DNA from: Parvularcula sp. LCG005
GTDB lineage: Bacteria > Pseudomonadota > Alphaproteobacteria > Caulobacterales > Parvularculaceae
Assembly: GCF_032930845.1 (NCBI RefSeq)
Contig: NZ_CP136758.1
Coordinates: 1,100,501-1,164,500, forward strand
DNA: 64,000 bases
Direction: 5' to 3'
In this document: piece by piece, positions 36,001-43,908 of the stretch
Position numbering within the stretch: position 1 is the first letter of the stretch
Layout of the letters: every line of letters starts with the position of its first letter
Notes under the pieces: generated by a model
Told to the model about the DNA's origin: nothing
The model's input: the letters and a program-made list of their open reading frames with translations, nothing else
Database searches by the model: none
Program-made: the position numbers and the translations under genes

Positions 36001-39000
36001 CTTATCAACCTCGTCCCGAAAAGTGCCCGCAATCGCGGCCCGGCGGCATTCTCGCGCGCTCTTTCGCAGAAACTGGCAGAACCGAAATACAATGGTGCCA
36101 AGCCACGGCTGAAGCGCCGGAGCTATGTCGATGGCAAAGTCCGCACAGAATATTCTCGTGCTCTGAGTGGGCGGATCAATCCGCTTCTTCGTTATGCGCA
36201 AGACATCGCGAGCATTGTGCGCCCACCTGCTGGAGAGACGCGGGCCGGGATACTGAATGTAGCCTTCGATCGCTTGGTAAGCGATGTCGAACAGGCCTCT
36301 AACTACCCCTATCGCGACGGGAAGGCCTATCTCACGCAAACGGGATTCCTAGCGATTTTCTATGTGGCCGATGCACTGGGGGCGATAGATCCCGGGCTTG
36401 CCAAAAAGATGGTGGATTGGCTGGCAACCGCTCCTGGTTTGTACGCTCCCGACCTGACGGACGTAGTGGCTCGACTATCGCGGAACAGTGAATGCCATGA
36501 TGCCGCACTTACCCTCGCTAGTTTTGTCGAGCGCAAAATACAGCTTGATACGGATGTGGGGTCGCGGGTCACCGCCTATGGGAGTCTCGCGCGAGCGGTG
36601 TGGCGGGTCAGCACCCACGAGGCTGCCGCGTATTGCAGGCGAGCGCTTGATCTGGCGGAAGCCATCGGATCGGACGATTTCGATCGTACCAACCATCTGC
36701 TCGAACTAACGGGTCACTACAAAGGCGCGGAGTTATCGGCAAAGGCTGCTCACACCCTCGCTCGGATATTGGAGCTCAATCAGGGCGAAGACGGACGATT
36801 TCCATGGATCGAATATGCCCAAGCTTTGGTGCCGATCGCTGGCCGGAGCACGCTGGCTATGTTGGCGCGATTGGACGACCGCGATGTCGCGGGGCTGAGT
36901 TACTCGCTTGGCCCCACTCTGACGGTCCTCACACGTCAGTCGAAACTGCCCGCGGCGACAGCGGCCGCGCTGTTTGGCCTGGCACCGCCTGGGGAGGCTT
37001 GGACTTGGCACACTTCGGATTTCGCATCCGAGGCGCTCCCTCTCATCTCCCAAGTTCACCACGAATGGTTCTTCAATCTGCTGCTCGTTGAAATCGATCG
37101 TGATGATCAACTCACGCCGAGCCGTGAAACCATCGAAGGCCTTCATCGTCTCGCTGAAAAGACTCTTCCCGCCACATCGGCGTCACGAATCCGGATCGAA
37201 GGACTGCTTCGCCGCCGCAGATCGCAAGCCGAAACGCCAACGCCGGCAGCTCCGCCGTTGGCGCCTCCTGAAGTGCCCCATGCCTATCCCGTCGACTTGA
37301 CTGATCCGGACGAGATCGATCGGCAGATTCTGAGCGAGGAGTTGGATCATTCCGGACGGCGTTGGCCAGTTCGAAAATTGCTCCAACTTGCGCGGCGAGC
37401 CTCTACCCCGGCCGAGCGCTTGGGTTTCGTGCAGGCCGTCGTCGAGGCCGGCAATGCGACTCTCGCGGACAAGGTCAGCGCTCTGGACGACCATCTCGAG
37501 GACTGGTGCAGGACTTCTGCGGCAATGCGTGACGCGCTGCCCGAGCTAGGCCTTCGCCTCGCGGCAAAACATGCCGGGGAATTGGCAAACTCCAGTTCGG
37601 ACGCTTGGACCGCTTGGCGCGGATTGGAGATGTGTTTCCGCGCCGATCGGACTGCTCTAGTCGAACACGCGATAGCCGGACTTCGTGGCGTGGCCGACGA
37701 GCTGGGAGGGGACGCGTGGCTTGCCCTAGCGGCTCGCCTAGCTGCCAGGGCAAGCGATCAAGCGATTGCGGAAGGTTTGGAACGCTTTCTTGCCATCAGC
37801 GCCGAAACGCTCCCGCCTGAAGTCGGCGACGGCCCTTGGAGCGACCATCTGTCCATGCCAGCAGATGAAGCGGACGTCGTAGCTGGATTGGTATGGGCTC
37901 GATTGGGTCACCCCGTGGCGGCTATGCGCTGGCGGGCAGCGCATGCTGTGAGACGCCTCGCGGAAATCGACCGCTTCGATGTACTCGACAAGCTCATTGC
38001 CCGCTTTGATTCAGGCTCAGGGCTGCCCTTCAGTGATGCAAAGCTTCCGTTCTACCAGATGCATGCACAGCTTTGGTTGTTGATTGCGCTGGCGCGGGTG
38101 AGCAAATGCAATCCCGGAGGACTAGCCTCACATCGGCAATTTTTCGAATTGGTCGCACTGTCATCCGAGTTTCCTCACGTTGTGATGCGCGCGTTTGCGG
38201 TCGATGCGTTGCGAGAGATCTCGCGGTTGCTCGATCCCACGGAGAAGCAGGTGCTGCTAGGCGCAATATCCGCGGTCAATGTATCACCGTACGATCACAA
38301 TCCGAAGACCAGCTATGACGAGTTTCGGTACATCGAGAGGCCGATTTCGTCGCCTCAATCCGACAATGCGTTTCACCTCGACTATGATTTCGAAAAGTAT
38401 CAGCTGGAGTGGCTGTGCAGGGTGTTCGCCCAGCCCGGATGGACGGTAAAGGACCAGATCAGCACATGGGTGCGCCGCTGGGACGAGTCCGTGAGCGGTA
38501 TGTACGAGTGCCCTCGCACCTCGAAGTACAATGAAGAGTGGTCATCCCGCTATGTTCCGAACCGTGACCCCTATGGCGGCTATCTTGGCTGGCATGCGCT
38601 GATGCTGGTCGCGGGTGAACTTCTCGGTTCGATGCCGGTGGTCGGCGACGACTGGCGCGGAGACGCCTGGTCGGCCTTCTTGAACGATTACCGGCTGTCG
38701 CGTGATGATGGACTGTGGCTTTCCGATCTGACCGATCTTTTCCCGCTCGACTTGGAGAAAGAAACCGACATCAAGATGCCGGAACGCGGCGACAAGCGAA
38801 GCACCACGCGGGACGACGGACGGGCGCTGGCCCCGTTGCTGGGCATTAGCGATGGGAAGCTGGCTGCTGAATGGATGCCCGTGTCCGCACGTTGGTCAAT
38901 CGGGAAACATACAACTCTAACCATCCGAAGCGTCCTAGCCGATAAGAATGATGCTCGCTCAGCAGTTATGGCTTTGCTGTCCGAAGAGCAGTTCTTTCGC

Positions 39001-39684
39001 TGGCTGCCAGACGACGAAGATGAAATCAGCCGCCATTTCGGCAATGAGGGTCACAGCGTTCAACCTTGGGTGGCCGTGATGCCCCATACCGAGCGCCAAC
39101 TCGATAGGCATGACCCATATGGCGCGAGCGCGGCCCTTGACCGGCCTTTCCCAACGGAATTCACCCGACAAGTTCTGGGCGTTGATCCAGCCGACGCGGT
39201 TATTCGCCAGTGGACGGATGCCACTGGGCCGCAATTCTTTGCGGAAGCCTGGGGGGTAGAAGGAGGGCAAGGTGAACACGCATGGAGCATGACGGGATCG
39301 CGGCTATTCGTGAGGGCTACGTCATTGAAAGCGTTGCTGAGCGCCGTTGACCGAAACCTCGTCGTTTTCATCAAGCTGCAGAAGTACCATAAAGGGAAAT
39401 CAAACGACTTCGCCGGCGACACAAGCCCTTTCACGCATCGCTCACTCATCGTGACTGTTAGCAAGAACGGAACCGTCTGGCTGCCTCAGCGCTTGTCGGC
39501 CAAGGCGAAGGGCGCACTAGATGCGCTTGATGTCGATCGACGCCGGGATTTCTATGCACGGTTTCGATCCATCGCTAACCTCCCGGATGAGTGGCTAGCT
39601 CGCCGACAACGGGCTACGCAGATTGACGCTGAAAGTTTGCGGGTATTCATCGAAGGCCTGACACCGGATGACGCAGAGCTGTGA
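33085..39684 (+). CDS. Giant nuclease-STAND NTPase, Avs-like antiphage candidate (2199 aa)
   Basis: By far the largest gene in the window and the main cargo of the tRNA-Gly island. Residues about 20-230 resemble a Cap4/DUF4297-type PD-(D/E)xK nuclease: the helix AGHAYHEAWAARTALELL, then E66/D69 in VEIADLV and the Q89-F-K91 strand end in VVQFKYS. A STAND ATPase core follows, with Walker A GGMGKT (301-306), Walker B LVLDAVD (398-404) and the arginine-finger-like GSCRTERL. After about residue 650 the protein is a very long helical-repeat solenoid up to a distinct C-terminal part. This is the layout of Avs proteins, which sense phage proteins with the tail and cleave DNA with the nuclease. No known Avs partner gene is adjacent, so it probably acts alone. 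A different STAND function remains possible. Confidence 0.82.
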   Translation: MGDEIAADSSFAIDKVRASKAGHAYHEAWAARTALELLPPSTDLNAITLEGFDEQDEQELGIGAVEIADLVRYHGGTDVARSQRVTVVQFKYSIASADKAVRAADLASTLVKFAITDTELRAAYGDEHVERVVRYEYATNRPINFNLGLAINAVIAGSDVDGDVSRQAGQIANALKDYPHEAAGLLRRLNLVGSQGSLVDAERLVSATLAAWSEPGDPDAEKRLLKLRNLIRLKAGPGSETDKRVDRVAVLAELEVDSEDRLYPTPDAFPEVRDVVQRDVLAEIVSRARETGAPLIVHAAGGMGKTVLMQGIADELRSDGPVVLFDGFGAGRWRDPADGRHLPERTLVHLANLFAGEGLCDILLPIADVTSLLKAFRRRLAQSVATARNTHPDAHLSLVLDAVDHAGLAAQETGTLSFAHLLLRSISVNPIDGVRVIGSCRTERLEIAVGNTSYREFPVPLFSDAEARTLIARRVPDASGDEIAALLTRSGRNPRCLDSLLTNGRPFDPLQFPDARGEPHDVLDALLLKRLEDARNTALSRGAKDADIDLLLAGIALLAPPVPIEELAAAHGLIGEEVESFAADLAPLLERTPHGLVFRDEPTETLIRSRYGTDQASRDRVISALQARQLTSNYAARALPALLTSIRDADQLIRLAYDLRVPAGASQVSTRDIRLARITAAIALASELGKRDELLKLLLEASLVAAGHERSDRFLYEHPDLAAVSADPEALRRLAVTNVGWPGGKHSAMALASAFAGDHDEARRHARRAIDWYNWSAQTRRNTWFNKASASRSWDDVGFAYVEMLAGNDVRVAEFIARKGEGEAFVKFRELFDLLERHQATIHAPPERVVSRLPGCRLGSRALFAAALQFTERENTREQRVLKAMAAAPPVSDHSASLAMASVLAGARATDLGMITEGIALIEGAGLKAQTIYDFSSYHPIDRTVHVSLAAAGVKAALRGKPPTLMDIAPSELINLVPKSARNRGPAAFSRALSQKLAEPKYNGAKPRLKRRSYVDGKVRTEYSRALSGRINPLLRYAQDIASIVRPPAGETRAGILNVAFDRLVSDVEQASNYPYRDGKAYLTQTGFLAIFYVADALGAIDPGLAKKMVDWLATAPGLYAPDLTDVVARLSRNSECHDAALTLASFVERKIQLDTDVGSRVTAYGSLARAVWRVSTHEAAAYCRRALDLAEAIGSDDFDRTNHLLELTGHYKGAELSAKAAHTLARILELNQGEDGRFPWIEYAQALVPIAGRSTLAMLARLDDRDVAGLSYSLGPTLTVLTRQSKLPAATAAALFGLAPPGEAWTWHTSDFASEALPLISQVHHEWFFNLLLVEIDRDDQLTPSRETIEGLHRLAEKTLPATSASRIRIEGLLRRRRSQAETPTPAAPPLAPPEVPHAYPVDLTDPDEIDRQILSEELDHSGRRWPVRKLLQLARRASTPAERLGFVQAVVEAGNATLADKVSALDDHLEDWCRTSAAMRDALPELGLRLAAKHAGELANSSSDAWTAWRGLEMCFRADRTALVEHAIAGLRGVADELGGDAWLALAARLAARASDQAIAEGLERFLAISAETLPPEVGDGPWSDHLSMPADEADVVAGLVWARLGHPVAAMRWRAAHAVRRLAEIDRFDVLDKLIARFDSGSGLPFSDAKLPFYQMHAQLWLLIALARVSKCNPGGLASHRQFFELVALSSEFPHVVMRAFAVDALREISRLLDPTEKQVLLGAISAVNVSPYDHNPKTSYDEFRYIERPISSPQSDNAFHLDYDFEKYQLEWLCRVFAQPGWTVKDQISTWVRRWDESVSGMYECPRTSKYNEEWSSRYVPNRDPYGGYLGWHALMLVAGELLGSMPVVGDDWRGDAWSAFLNDYRLSRDDGLWLSDLTDLFPLDLEKETDIKMPERGDKRSTTRDDGRALAPLLGISDGKLAAEWMPVSARWSIGKHTTLTIRSVLADKNDARSAVMALLSEEQFFRWLPDDEDEISRHFGNEGHSVQPWVAVMPHTERQLDRHDPYGASAALDRPFPTEFTRQVLGVDPADAVIRQWTDATGPQFFAEAWGVEGGQGEHAWSMTGSRLFVRATSLKALLSAVDRNLVVFIKLQKYHKGKSNDFAGDTSPFTHRSLIVTVSKNGTVWLPQRLSAKAKGALDALDVDRRRDFYARFRSIANLPDEWLARRQRATQIDAESLRVFIEGLTPDDAEL

Positions 39685-40366
39685 TGAGCAGAAAGCGAAC
39701 CGCTTGTGTACAAATCCGATTGTGGCCTTGGCAGGTCGCTTCGACCTTGGCGCTTAGCTCATGTGACCCAACGTCTGCTTTCCTGATTTTCAGCTCCAGT
39801 CCGGACCGTCTAGAACGTCCGCAATCTCGGTAATAGCGGGGAGCCGACCCTGCGCCTTACGAACGGCGGGTCCCGGCGTAACGTGCCGATGCCAAGCGGG
39901 TTGTCAGACGACAGTTTTGTCCCAGAACCGGCAATTGAGACCTGTTGGTCCCCTGCGCGCGGCGATCCAGGGGTCCACGTTTCGATACTTCGCTTTCCTC
40001 GTCGAGGTGGGGGCTGGGCTCTAGCCGAAAAGTCCGAAACATAGGCACACCCTACGCGACAGGTCGCAATTTTATCACTCTGACTTAAAACCCAAAAACG
40101 GCAAAAATGGGTGTGGCAGCTTCTCAATCAAATCCGACTTGCCAATCGGATCCGAGAAACTGGACGATATATCGCTGAAAAAACGTCACAACTCTATCAC
40201 GGTTGGCTACCCGAACCTGATTGACGATTCCCAACTTCGAATCCGAACCGGACTGTCTCAAGTTTTCCACATGCATCCCGCAAGTTTAGGGCGCCGGTTG
40301 GGGGCCAAGAAAATTCGACGTGCATAAATTTCTCCTCGATTTTAGATAGATATGCCAACGTTTGGC
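39685..40366. other. Gene-free right end of the island
   Basis: About 680 bases with no reliable gene; ORFs here lack start sites and coding character. It contains TTGTGTACAA (39704-39713) close to the STAND stop and TGGGGGCCA (40299-40307) close to the right att copy. A 6-bp hairpin near 39940-39985 is weak. The sequence is consistent with an island end region holding recombination sites. Confidence 0.55.
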
Positions 40367-40385
40367 TTCCCGCTACCCGCTCCAG
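40367..40385 (+). repeat. attR: 19-bp copy of the tRNA-Gly 3' end
   Basis: TTCCCGCTACCCGCTCCAG matches 31239-31257 base for base and is followed by sequence unrelated to that after the tRNA. It closes a 9.1-kb segment holding integrase plus STAND gene, so that segment is the integrated element. Confidence 0.88.
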
Positions 40386-40640
40386 ACTTTTCCTTCGACC
40401 GGACCGCATGCTCGACCAACCTCAAGATTACCGGCGCCGTTTGAGCTATTTTCAATCGCGACGGCGCGTCACCATCGTCTTGGACCGGCCTTTGACGTTA
40501 TCCTCGGCCCTTAAAGATATGTTGCAAGCCGATTAATCCTCAATCTGCCGAGCGATGAGATGGATGAAATGACGTCCGGACGGCTGGATATCGACCTATC
40601 CGCATCATAACCATTTTGGGCAGTGCAATTGCCGAAGCCA
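40367..40640 (+). repeat. Long imperfect direct repeat, copy 1
   Basis: From the att copy to about 40640 this segment aligns with 42510-42785 at roughly three-quarters identity (estimated by eye). A 38-base stretch at 40561-40598 is identical to 42703-42740 and contains the palindrome CGTCCGGACG. A second near-identical stretch surrounds TTTTGGGCAGTGCAATTGCC. Both copies run into the same reading frame (ITILGSAIAE) of a toxin-like fragment, after which they diverge. Confidence 0.75.
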
Positions 40641-41095
40641 ATGCAACGGGGGCAGATGATATATGGTATCAGCCTTATATCCCATTTATGGAAAGCATAC
40701 GCCTTGGGGCGGCTGCAAGTCGAGCTGCCATGCGGCAAGCTGGCAGAGCCGCGGCCGAGAGGCTAGCTCTCGGTACCGTCGCGAGAATGATCGGCAATGA
40801 CGGTCGTGGAAGATATAGGACACCCGGCGGAAGAGAGATCGCCCACGGCAAAAATTCAGAAGGCTATGTCAAGGATAAGGGATGGACGCCCGAGCAAATT
40901 GATGAGGTGTTAGACAATTCGGCGGAGGCCTATGAGAGCCAGAAGACCAATCATTGGACAGGGAAATGACAGACAACGCAGACTGACAAGAACGGCAATT
41001 GGATTGTGACCGATGAATCGGGCCGAGTCACGCAATTGGGCGAGCGCGGCAACGTTCGGAAACCAATGCCAGAGCCAAAACGTGAAAGCGACTAG
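40568..41095 (+). pseudogene. Broken polymorphic toxin tip with colicin-E5-like RNase domain
   Basis: An open frame without a start (ITILGSAIAEANATGADD...) leads into GRYRTPGGREIAHGKNSEGY, then VKDKGWTPEQIDEVLDN, the typical opening of the colicin E5 RNase domain. The frame is cut by TGA at 40967-40969 and continues unchanged with QTDKNGNWIVTDESGRVTQL to a TAG at 41093-41095, which matches the domain's last strands. Colicin E5 RNases cut the anticodon of tRNAs with queuosine. The lost 5' end and the in-frame stop show it is dead, unless the TGA is read through. The next gene overlaps its final stop and is the likely immunity gene. Confidence 0.65.
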
Positions 41096-41100
41096 TGGAG

Positions 41101-41457
41101 ATGAAATTGGATAGCGTTGAGGTAGCATCGTTGTTGGAGCGAGCAAGACGCGGAAAGGGAGGGGCCAAAATGATCACAGCCCATGAATTATTGGACCTTT
41201 ATGAGCTCGCAGCAAGCAACGACCTGATTGTGGATGGTATTGAGCCTTTCAGAGTCGAAGAAGACTTCGATGTTCCCCACGTCGAATTGACGATCACCGC
41301 GAATGAAATCCACGAATCGAACGATATGTTGAGTTGGGAGCAACGTATCGATGCGATGCGAAATAATATAGGCGATATTCTTCGACAGACGCAGAAAATC
41401 GGAGGAGAGTTTCGCTTCAACGTTTGGGTGTCGGAGAAAACTGACTGGATAGCGTGA
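41101..41457 (+). CDS. Probable immunity protein to the E5-like toxin
   Basis: A small acidic protein of 118 residues that starts within a few bases of the toxin's final stop. The GTG at 41095 overlaps that stop; the ATG at 41101 and the ATG at 41170 (with a strong GGGAGG upstream) are alternatives. VDGIEPFRVEEDFDVPHVELTI is rich in acidic residues, as expected for a protein that blocks a basic RNase. I do not recognise a family; the immunity role is inferred from position and charge. The coding frame is intact though the toxin is broken, as is common for orphan immunity genes. Confidence 0.6.
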   Translation: MKLDSVEVASLLERARRGKGGAKMITAHELLDLYELAASNDLIVDGIEPFRVEEDFDVPHVELTITANEIHESNDMLSWEQRIDAMRNNIGDILRQTQKIGGEFRFNVWVSEKTDWIA

Positions 41458-41629
41458 ATTATCGCATTGGACTGTCTCGATTTTGGCAGGTGCAATTATA
41501 AAGTCGATATATTGGCCGCGGCAGACTTTCTTTGGGGGCGTATCATCCAACCAAGCTGCAGCCCCTGATGTCCCCAAATTGCGCTTGTGTAGCGTTACAT
41601 GATGAACAGAAATCAACGCGGAAAGCCAA

Positions 41630-41995
41630 GTGACTGACCGAGATAGTGCCGACTACGAAACGCAATGTGTCCTTTTCATATCGAGCGATGATCTGGCCCC
41701 TGACGATGTTACTCGAAGGCTTCAGGTCACTCCGACGAGAACCTCCAACGATCCCATAAAGCGAGGCGCGAAACGGCTCAAGAATTTTTGTTTCTGGCGA
41801 TATAAAAATCCGAGCTCAGTTCGTCTTGAGAAGCGACCGGTTCAGACTGCCGTTGAAGCCATTATCGACAACCCTAAAATTGACCTGCAAAAAATTGCAG
41901 CTCTGCCGGGCAAATGGCGAAAGGAAATCGTCGTCACAATATTTAGTGATGACAGACCTGTTATCTGCTTAAGCCAAGGGCCGGAATTTGGGTGA
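41630..41995 (+). CDS. DUF4279-like small protein (immunity-like)
   Basis: A soluble protein of 121 residues. VLFISSDDLAPDDVTRRLQVTPTR followed by a conserved Trp-rich FCFWRYKN segment is the pattern of DUF4279, a family often found among immunity genes of polymorphic toxins. The start at 41630 is GTG-type with weak ribosome-binding sequence. AT-richer than the core genome. The partner toxin is not visible; the stretch just downstream (42037-42093) is a fragment from a different cassette. Immunity function is inferred from neighbourhood. Confidence 0.55.
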   Translation: MTDRDSADYETQCVLFISSDDLAPDDVTRRLQVTPTRTSNDPIKRGAKRLKNFCFWRYKNPSSVRLEKRPVQTAVEAIIDNPKIDLQKIAALPGKWRKEIVVTIFSDDRPVICLSQGPEFG

Positions 41996-42036
41996 GAAAC
42001 AAGCTCCGCCGATGCTACTCCGCATGTAATGCGTAG

Positions 42037-42093
42037 TTTGACGCCTTTCCTGATGTTGATGGTCAGCAGACATTTAAAAAGGACGTTGATTGA
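42037..42093 (+). pseudogene. Toxin C-terminal remnant
   Basis: A short frame after a TAG reads FDAFPDVDGQQTFKKDVD and stops with a TGA that shares bases with the ATG at 42093. The peptide looks like the last residues of a secreted toxin, and the overlap with the next gene is the usual toxin/immunity arrangement. Too short to assign a family. Confidence 0.35.
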
Positions 42094-42371
42094 TGAGAAC
42101 GATGTTTGGCTGCCTTATATGCGTTGGCGCAATCTTTGTATTCGCCTTGGGTCTTGCTGCGCCACTGACGCCAAGTGTGGGATATCCCTCGATTGATGCT
42201 TTAGCGATTTTTGTTAAATTACCCATGGCGATGCTCTCGGGTGCATTCGTGATGCTGAAGGGACTCTGGAGGCTTTTTCCGTCCGTGGTCTGCGTGCTCC
42301 TGCTTTTGTCGCTGGCGCGGATTTCTTATTCCTATTCTGACGAGCATAGCCGCACGTTTAGCCCGCGATGA
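42093..42371 (+). CDS. Small membrane protein, possible immunity protein
   Basis: A protein of 92 residues from the ATG at 42093 with two or three hydrophobic segments (FGCLICVGAIFVFALGLAA, PMAMLSGAFVMLKGLW, SVVCVLLLLSLARI) and a short polar tail. Its ATG overlaps the stop of the toxin-like remnant upstream. Small membrane proteins in this position usually protect against pore-forming or membrane-acting toxins; that is inference only. No family recognised. Confidence 0.55.
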   Translation: MRTMFGCLICVGAIFVFALGLAAPLTPSVGYPSIDALAIFVKLPMAMLSGAFVMLKGLWRLFPSVVCVLLLLSLARISYSYSDEHSRTFSPR

Positions 42372-42509
42372 GATCGCAGCCGGGTCGTAAGTCTGCGTTT
42401 GTGCTCAACGAAGCTTGACCCGCTGTACCCTAGAGGTCCAAAGGTTCTGGGTACAGAAAAGATGCACTAAGGTGCTTATACTACAAAGAAATTGATCTAT
42501 CGGAGTGGA

Positions 42510-42785
42510 TTCCCCTCTACCCGCTCCAGTTTTCCTGCGACCGGTCCGAATGCTCGACCCACCGTAAGGCTGCTTGCGCCGCTTCAGCTATTTTCAGTCG
42601 CGACGGCACGTCGCCATCTTCTTCGACGGGCCCTGGATGGTATTCTGTGCTCTCCAAGATGCGTTCCACGTCGAGTAACCCTCAGTATGCCAAGCCATGA
42701 TATGGATGAAATGACGTCCGGACGGCTGGATATCGACCTACCGGCGTCACAACCATTTTGGGCAGTGCAATTGCCGAAACCAATG
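42510..42785 (+). repeat. Long imperfect direct repeat, copy 2, with degenerate att
   Basis: Begins with TTCCCCTCTACCCGCTCCAG, a changed copy of the tRNA-Gly end in which CTACCCGCTCCAG (42517-42529) is exact. The following 250 bases align with copy 1 at 40386-40640. The second copy therefore arose by duplicating an att-plus-flank unit of about 2.1 kb, or by two related insertions. Confidence 0.75.
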
Positions 42786-43006
42786 CGGCGGAGACGGGCA
42801 TGATCTGGGACGAACCCTGCACCCCGTTTGGGGAGATGATCTGCAATCGCTCGGCTGCGAATAACCCAACCAAGAACCTGGACGATGTGGGGTATAAAGA
42901 GCATGTCATGGAACCCAACGTCCGAGGTTCACATCGACGTAGACCAGGCGTCGCCGCGTCTGATATAAATCCGCATCTACCTATTCGCTCAAAAACGACG
43001 GACTGA
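42758..43006 (+). pseudogene. Second toxin-tip remnant
   Basis: Open frame without a normal start, beginning with the same GSAIAE block as the broken toxin at 40568 and then running into an unrelated tip. Near 42920-42970 both the reading frame and the next frame look coding (EVHIDVDQASPR in one, INPHLPIRS in the other), so a frameshift is likely. It ends two bases before the next remnant, as toxin and immunity genes do. Family not assignable. Confidence 0.45.
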
Positions 43007-43008
43007 AA

Positions 43009-43236
43009 ATGCCAAAATTCACTTACGACGATATTGTAAAAGTGAAGGATGATGCGCCGGCAGAATTTCGTCCTGGCCGTATTGCATGGGTGATTGGTGT
43101 TATGACGGAAAAGCAGGTGCCTTCCTATCGCCTCTTTAAAGATTAAACGGTCTACCTCATTGAATACGGAGATGGCGATGCAATTGACGTGGAGGAGTGT
43201 TATTTGTGCCGGAACAGAGAGTTGGACAAATTGTAA
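43009..43236 (+). pseudogene. Immunity-like gene with in-frame TAA
   Basis: ATG at 43009 opens MPKFTYDDIVKVKDDAP, which after 45 codons meets a TAA at 43144-43146. The same frame then continues with TVYLIEYGDGDAIDVEECYL to a TAA at 43234-43236. The two parts read as one small protein of about 75 residues with the beta-hairpin YLIEYGDGDAIDV seen in several small immunity-type proteins. It follows the toxin remnant by two bases. A single base change killed it. Confidence 0.55.
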
Positions 43237-43380
43237 AACCCAGCCTGACGGAAACAGGCTATTGAACGTCTAGGGCGATGATTGTTGGTTGGCCGAAAGA
43301 GCGGAATATTTCGGGCAAACGAAAATTGAGAAATAGCTGTGCGCAAGCCGCACTTGATCAAAGGCTGAGGGGGCGGCGAA

Positions 43381-43680
43381 GTGACCCAAGACATATCATT
43401 TGCAGGTTACACATATGCTGCCAACAAGGCATGTTTGATATGCGAGCACCTGTTCTTGCACCACGCAGAGCCTAACATCATTGTCCACGACTTTGACGGC
43501 TGGCTCCAATGCCTGTGTGGCGAGGTAGATCATATTTCCGACCAGGCGAAAGTCGTTGCTTTGTCCCAAATCATTGACCGGCTTCCGGGGATTTCAGAGC
43601 TTCCGGTTCTGATGCCGGGGCAACTTGCCGAGCGGACCCGCGATGGAACTTGGATCGTCGAAAAAATTGAAGACGCGTGA
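43381..43680 (+). CDS. Small hypothetical protein (immunity-like)
   Basis: A protein of 99 residues starting at GTG 43381 after GAGGGGGCGGC. It has a CLIC motif and a later CLCG, and a C-terminal WIVEKIEDA strand. Unlike the neighbours its frame is complete and its codon use is coding. No family recognised. Its place in the string of toxin/immunity remnants suggests an orphan immunity gene. Confidence 0.5.
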   Translation: MTQDISFAGYTYAANKACLICEHLFLHHAEPNIIVHDFDGWLQCLCGEVDHISDQAKVVALSQIIDRLPGISELPVLMPGQLAERTRDGTWIVEKIEDA

Positions 43681-43773
43681 CTTTGCGATCTGATCTGTGG
43701 GGCGCAATCGTAATGCCCGAAAGCAGGTTACTTTTGGGATGCTATGATAATAGAGGCTGACCAATGAGTATGA

Positions 43774-43875
43774 GGGGCCGACCTTCACAAGAAGTGGGAG
43801 TGCGCCAGGATCGATCTTGCGCTACCGATTTATGCGGATGAAAATGGATATAGAGATCTGACGGACATGCCTTGA
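43774..43875 (+). pseudogene. Small-protein remnant
   Basis: A frame preceded by TGA and without a start reads DLHKKWECARIDLALP then IYADENGYRDLTDMP and stops at 43873-43875. The composition is clearly protein-like. An upstream piece in another frame (NEYEGP) suggests a frameshift. Probably another decayed immunity-type gene. Confidence 0.35.
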
Positions 43876-43908
43876 GTGACTCAGGTCTGACTGACGGGTG
43901 GAAACAAA

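Noticed and set aside
39810-40127. 105-codon ORF in the right end of the island
   Set aside because: No start context, no protein-like pattern, likely chance.
40967-40969. Selenocysteine reading of the in-frame TGA in the toxin
   Set aside because: No SECIS-like hairpin seen after it, and the gene is also missing its 5' end; a dead copy is simpler.
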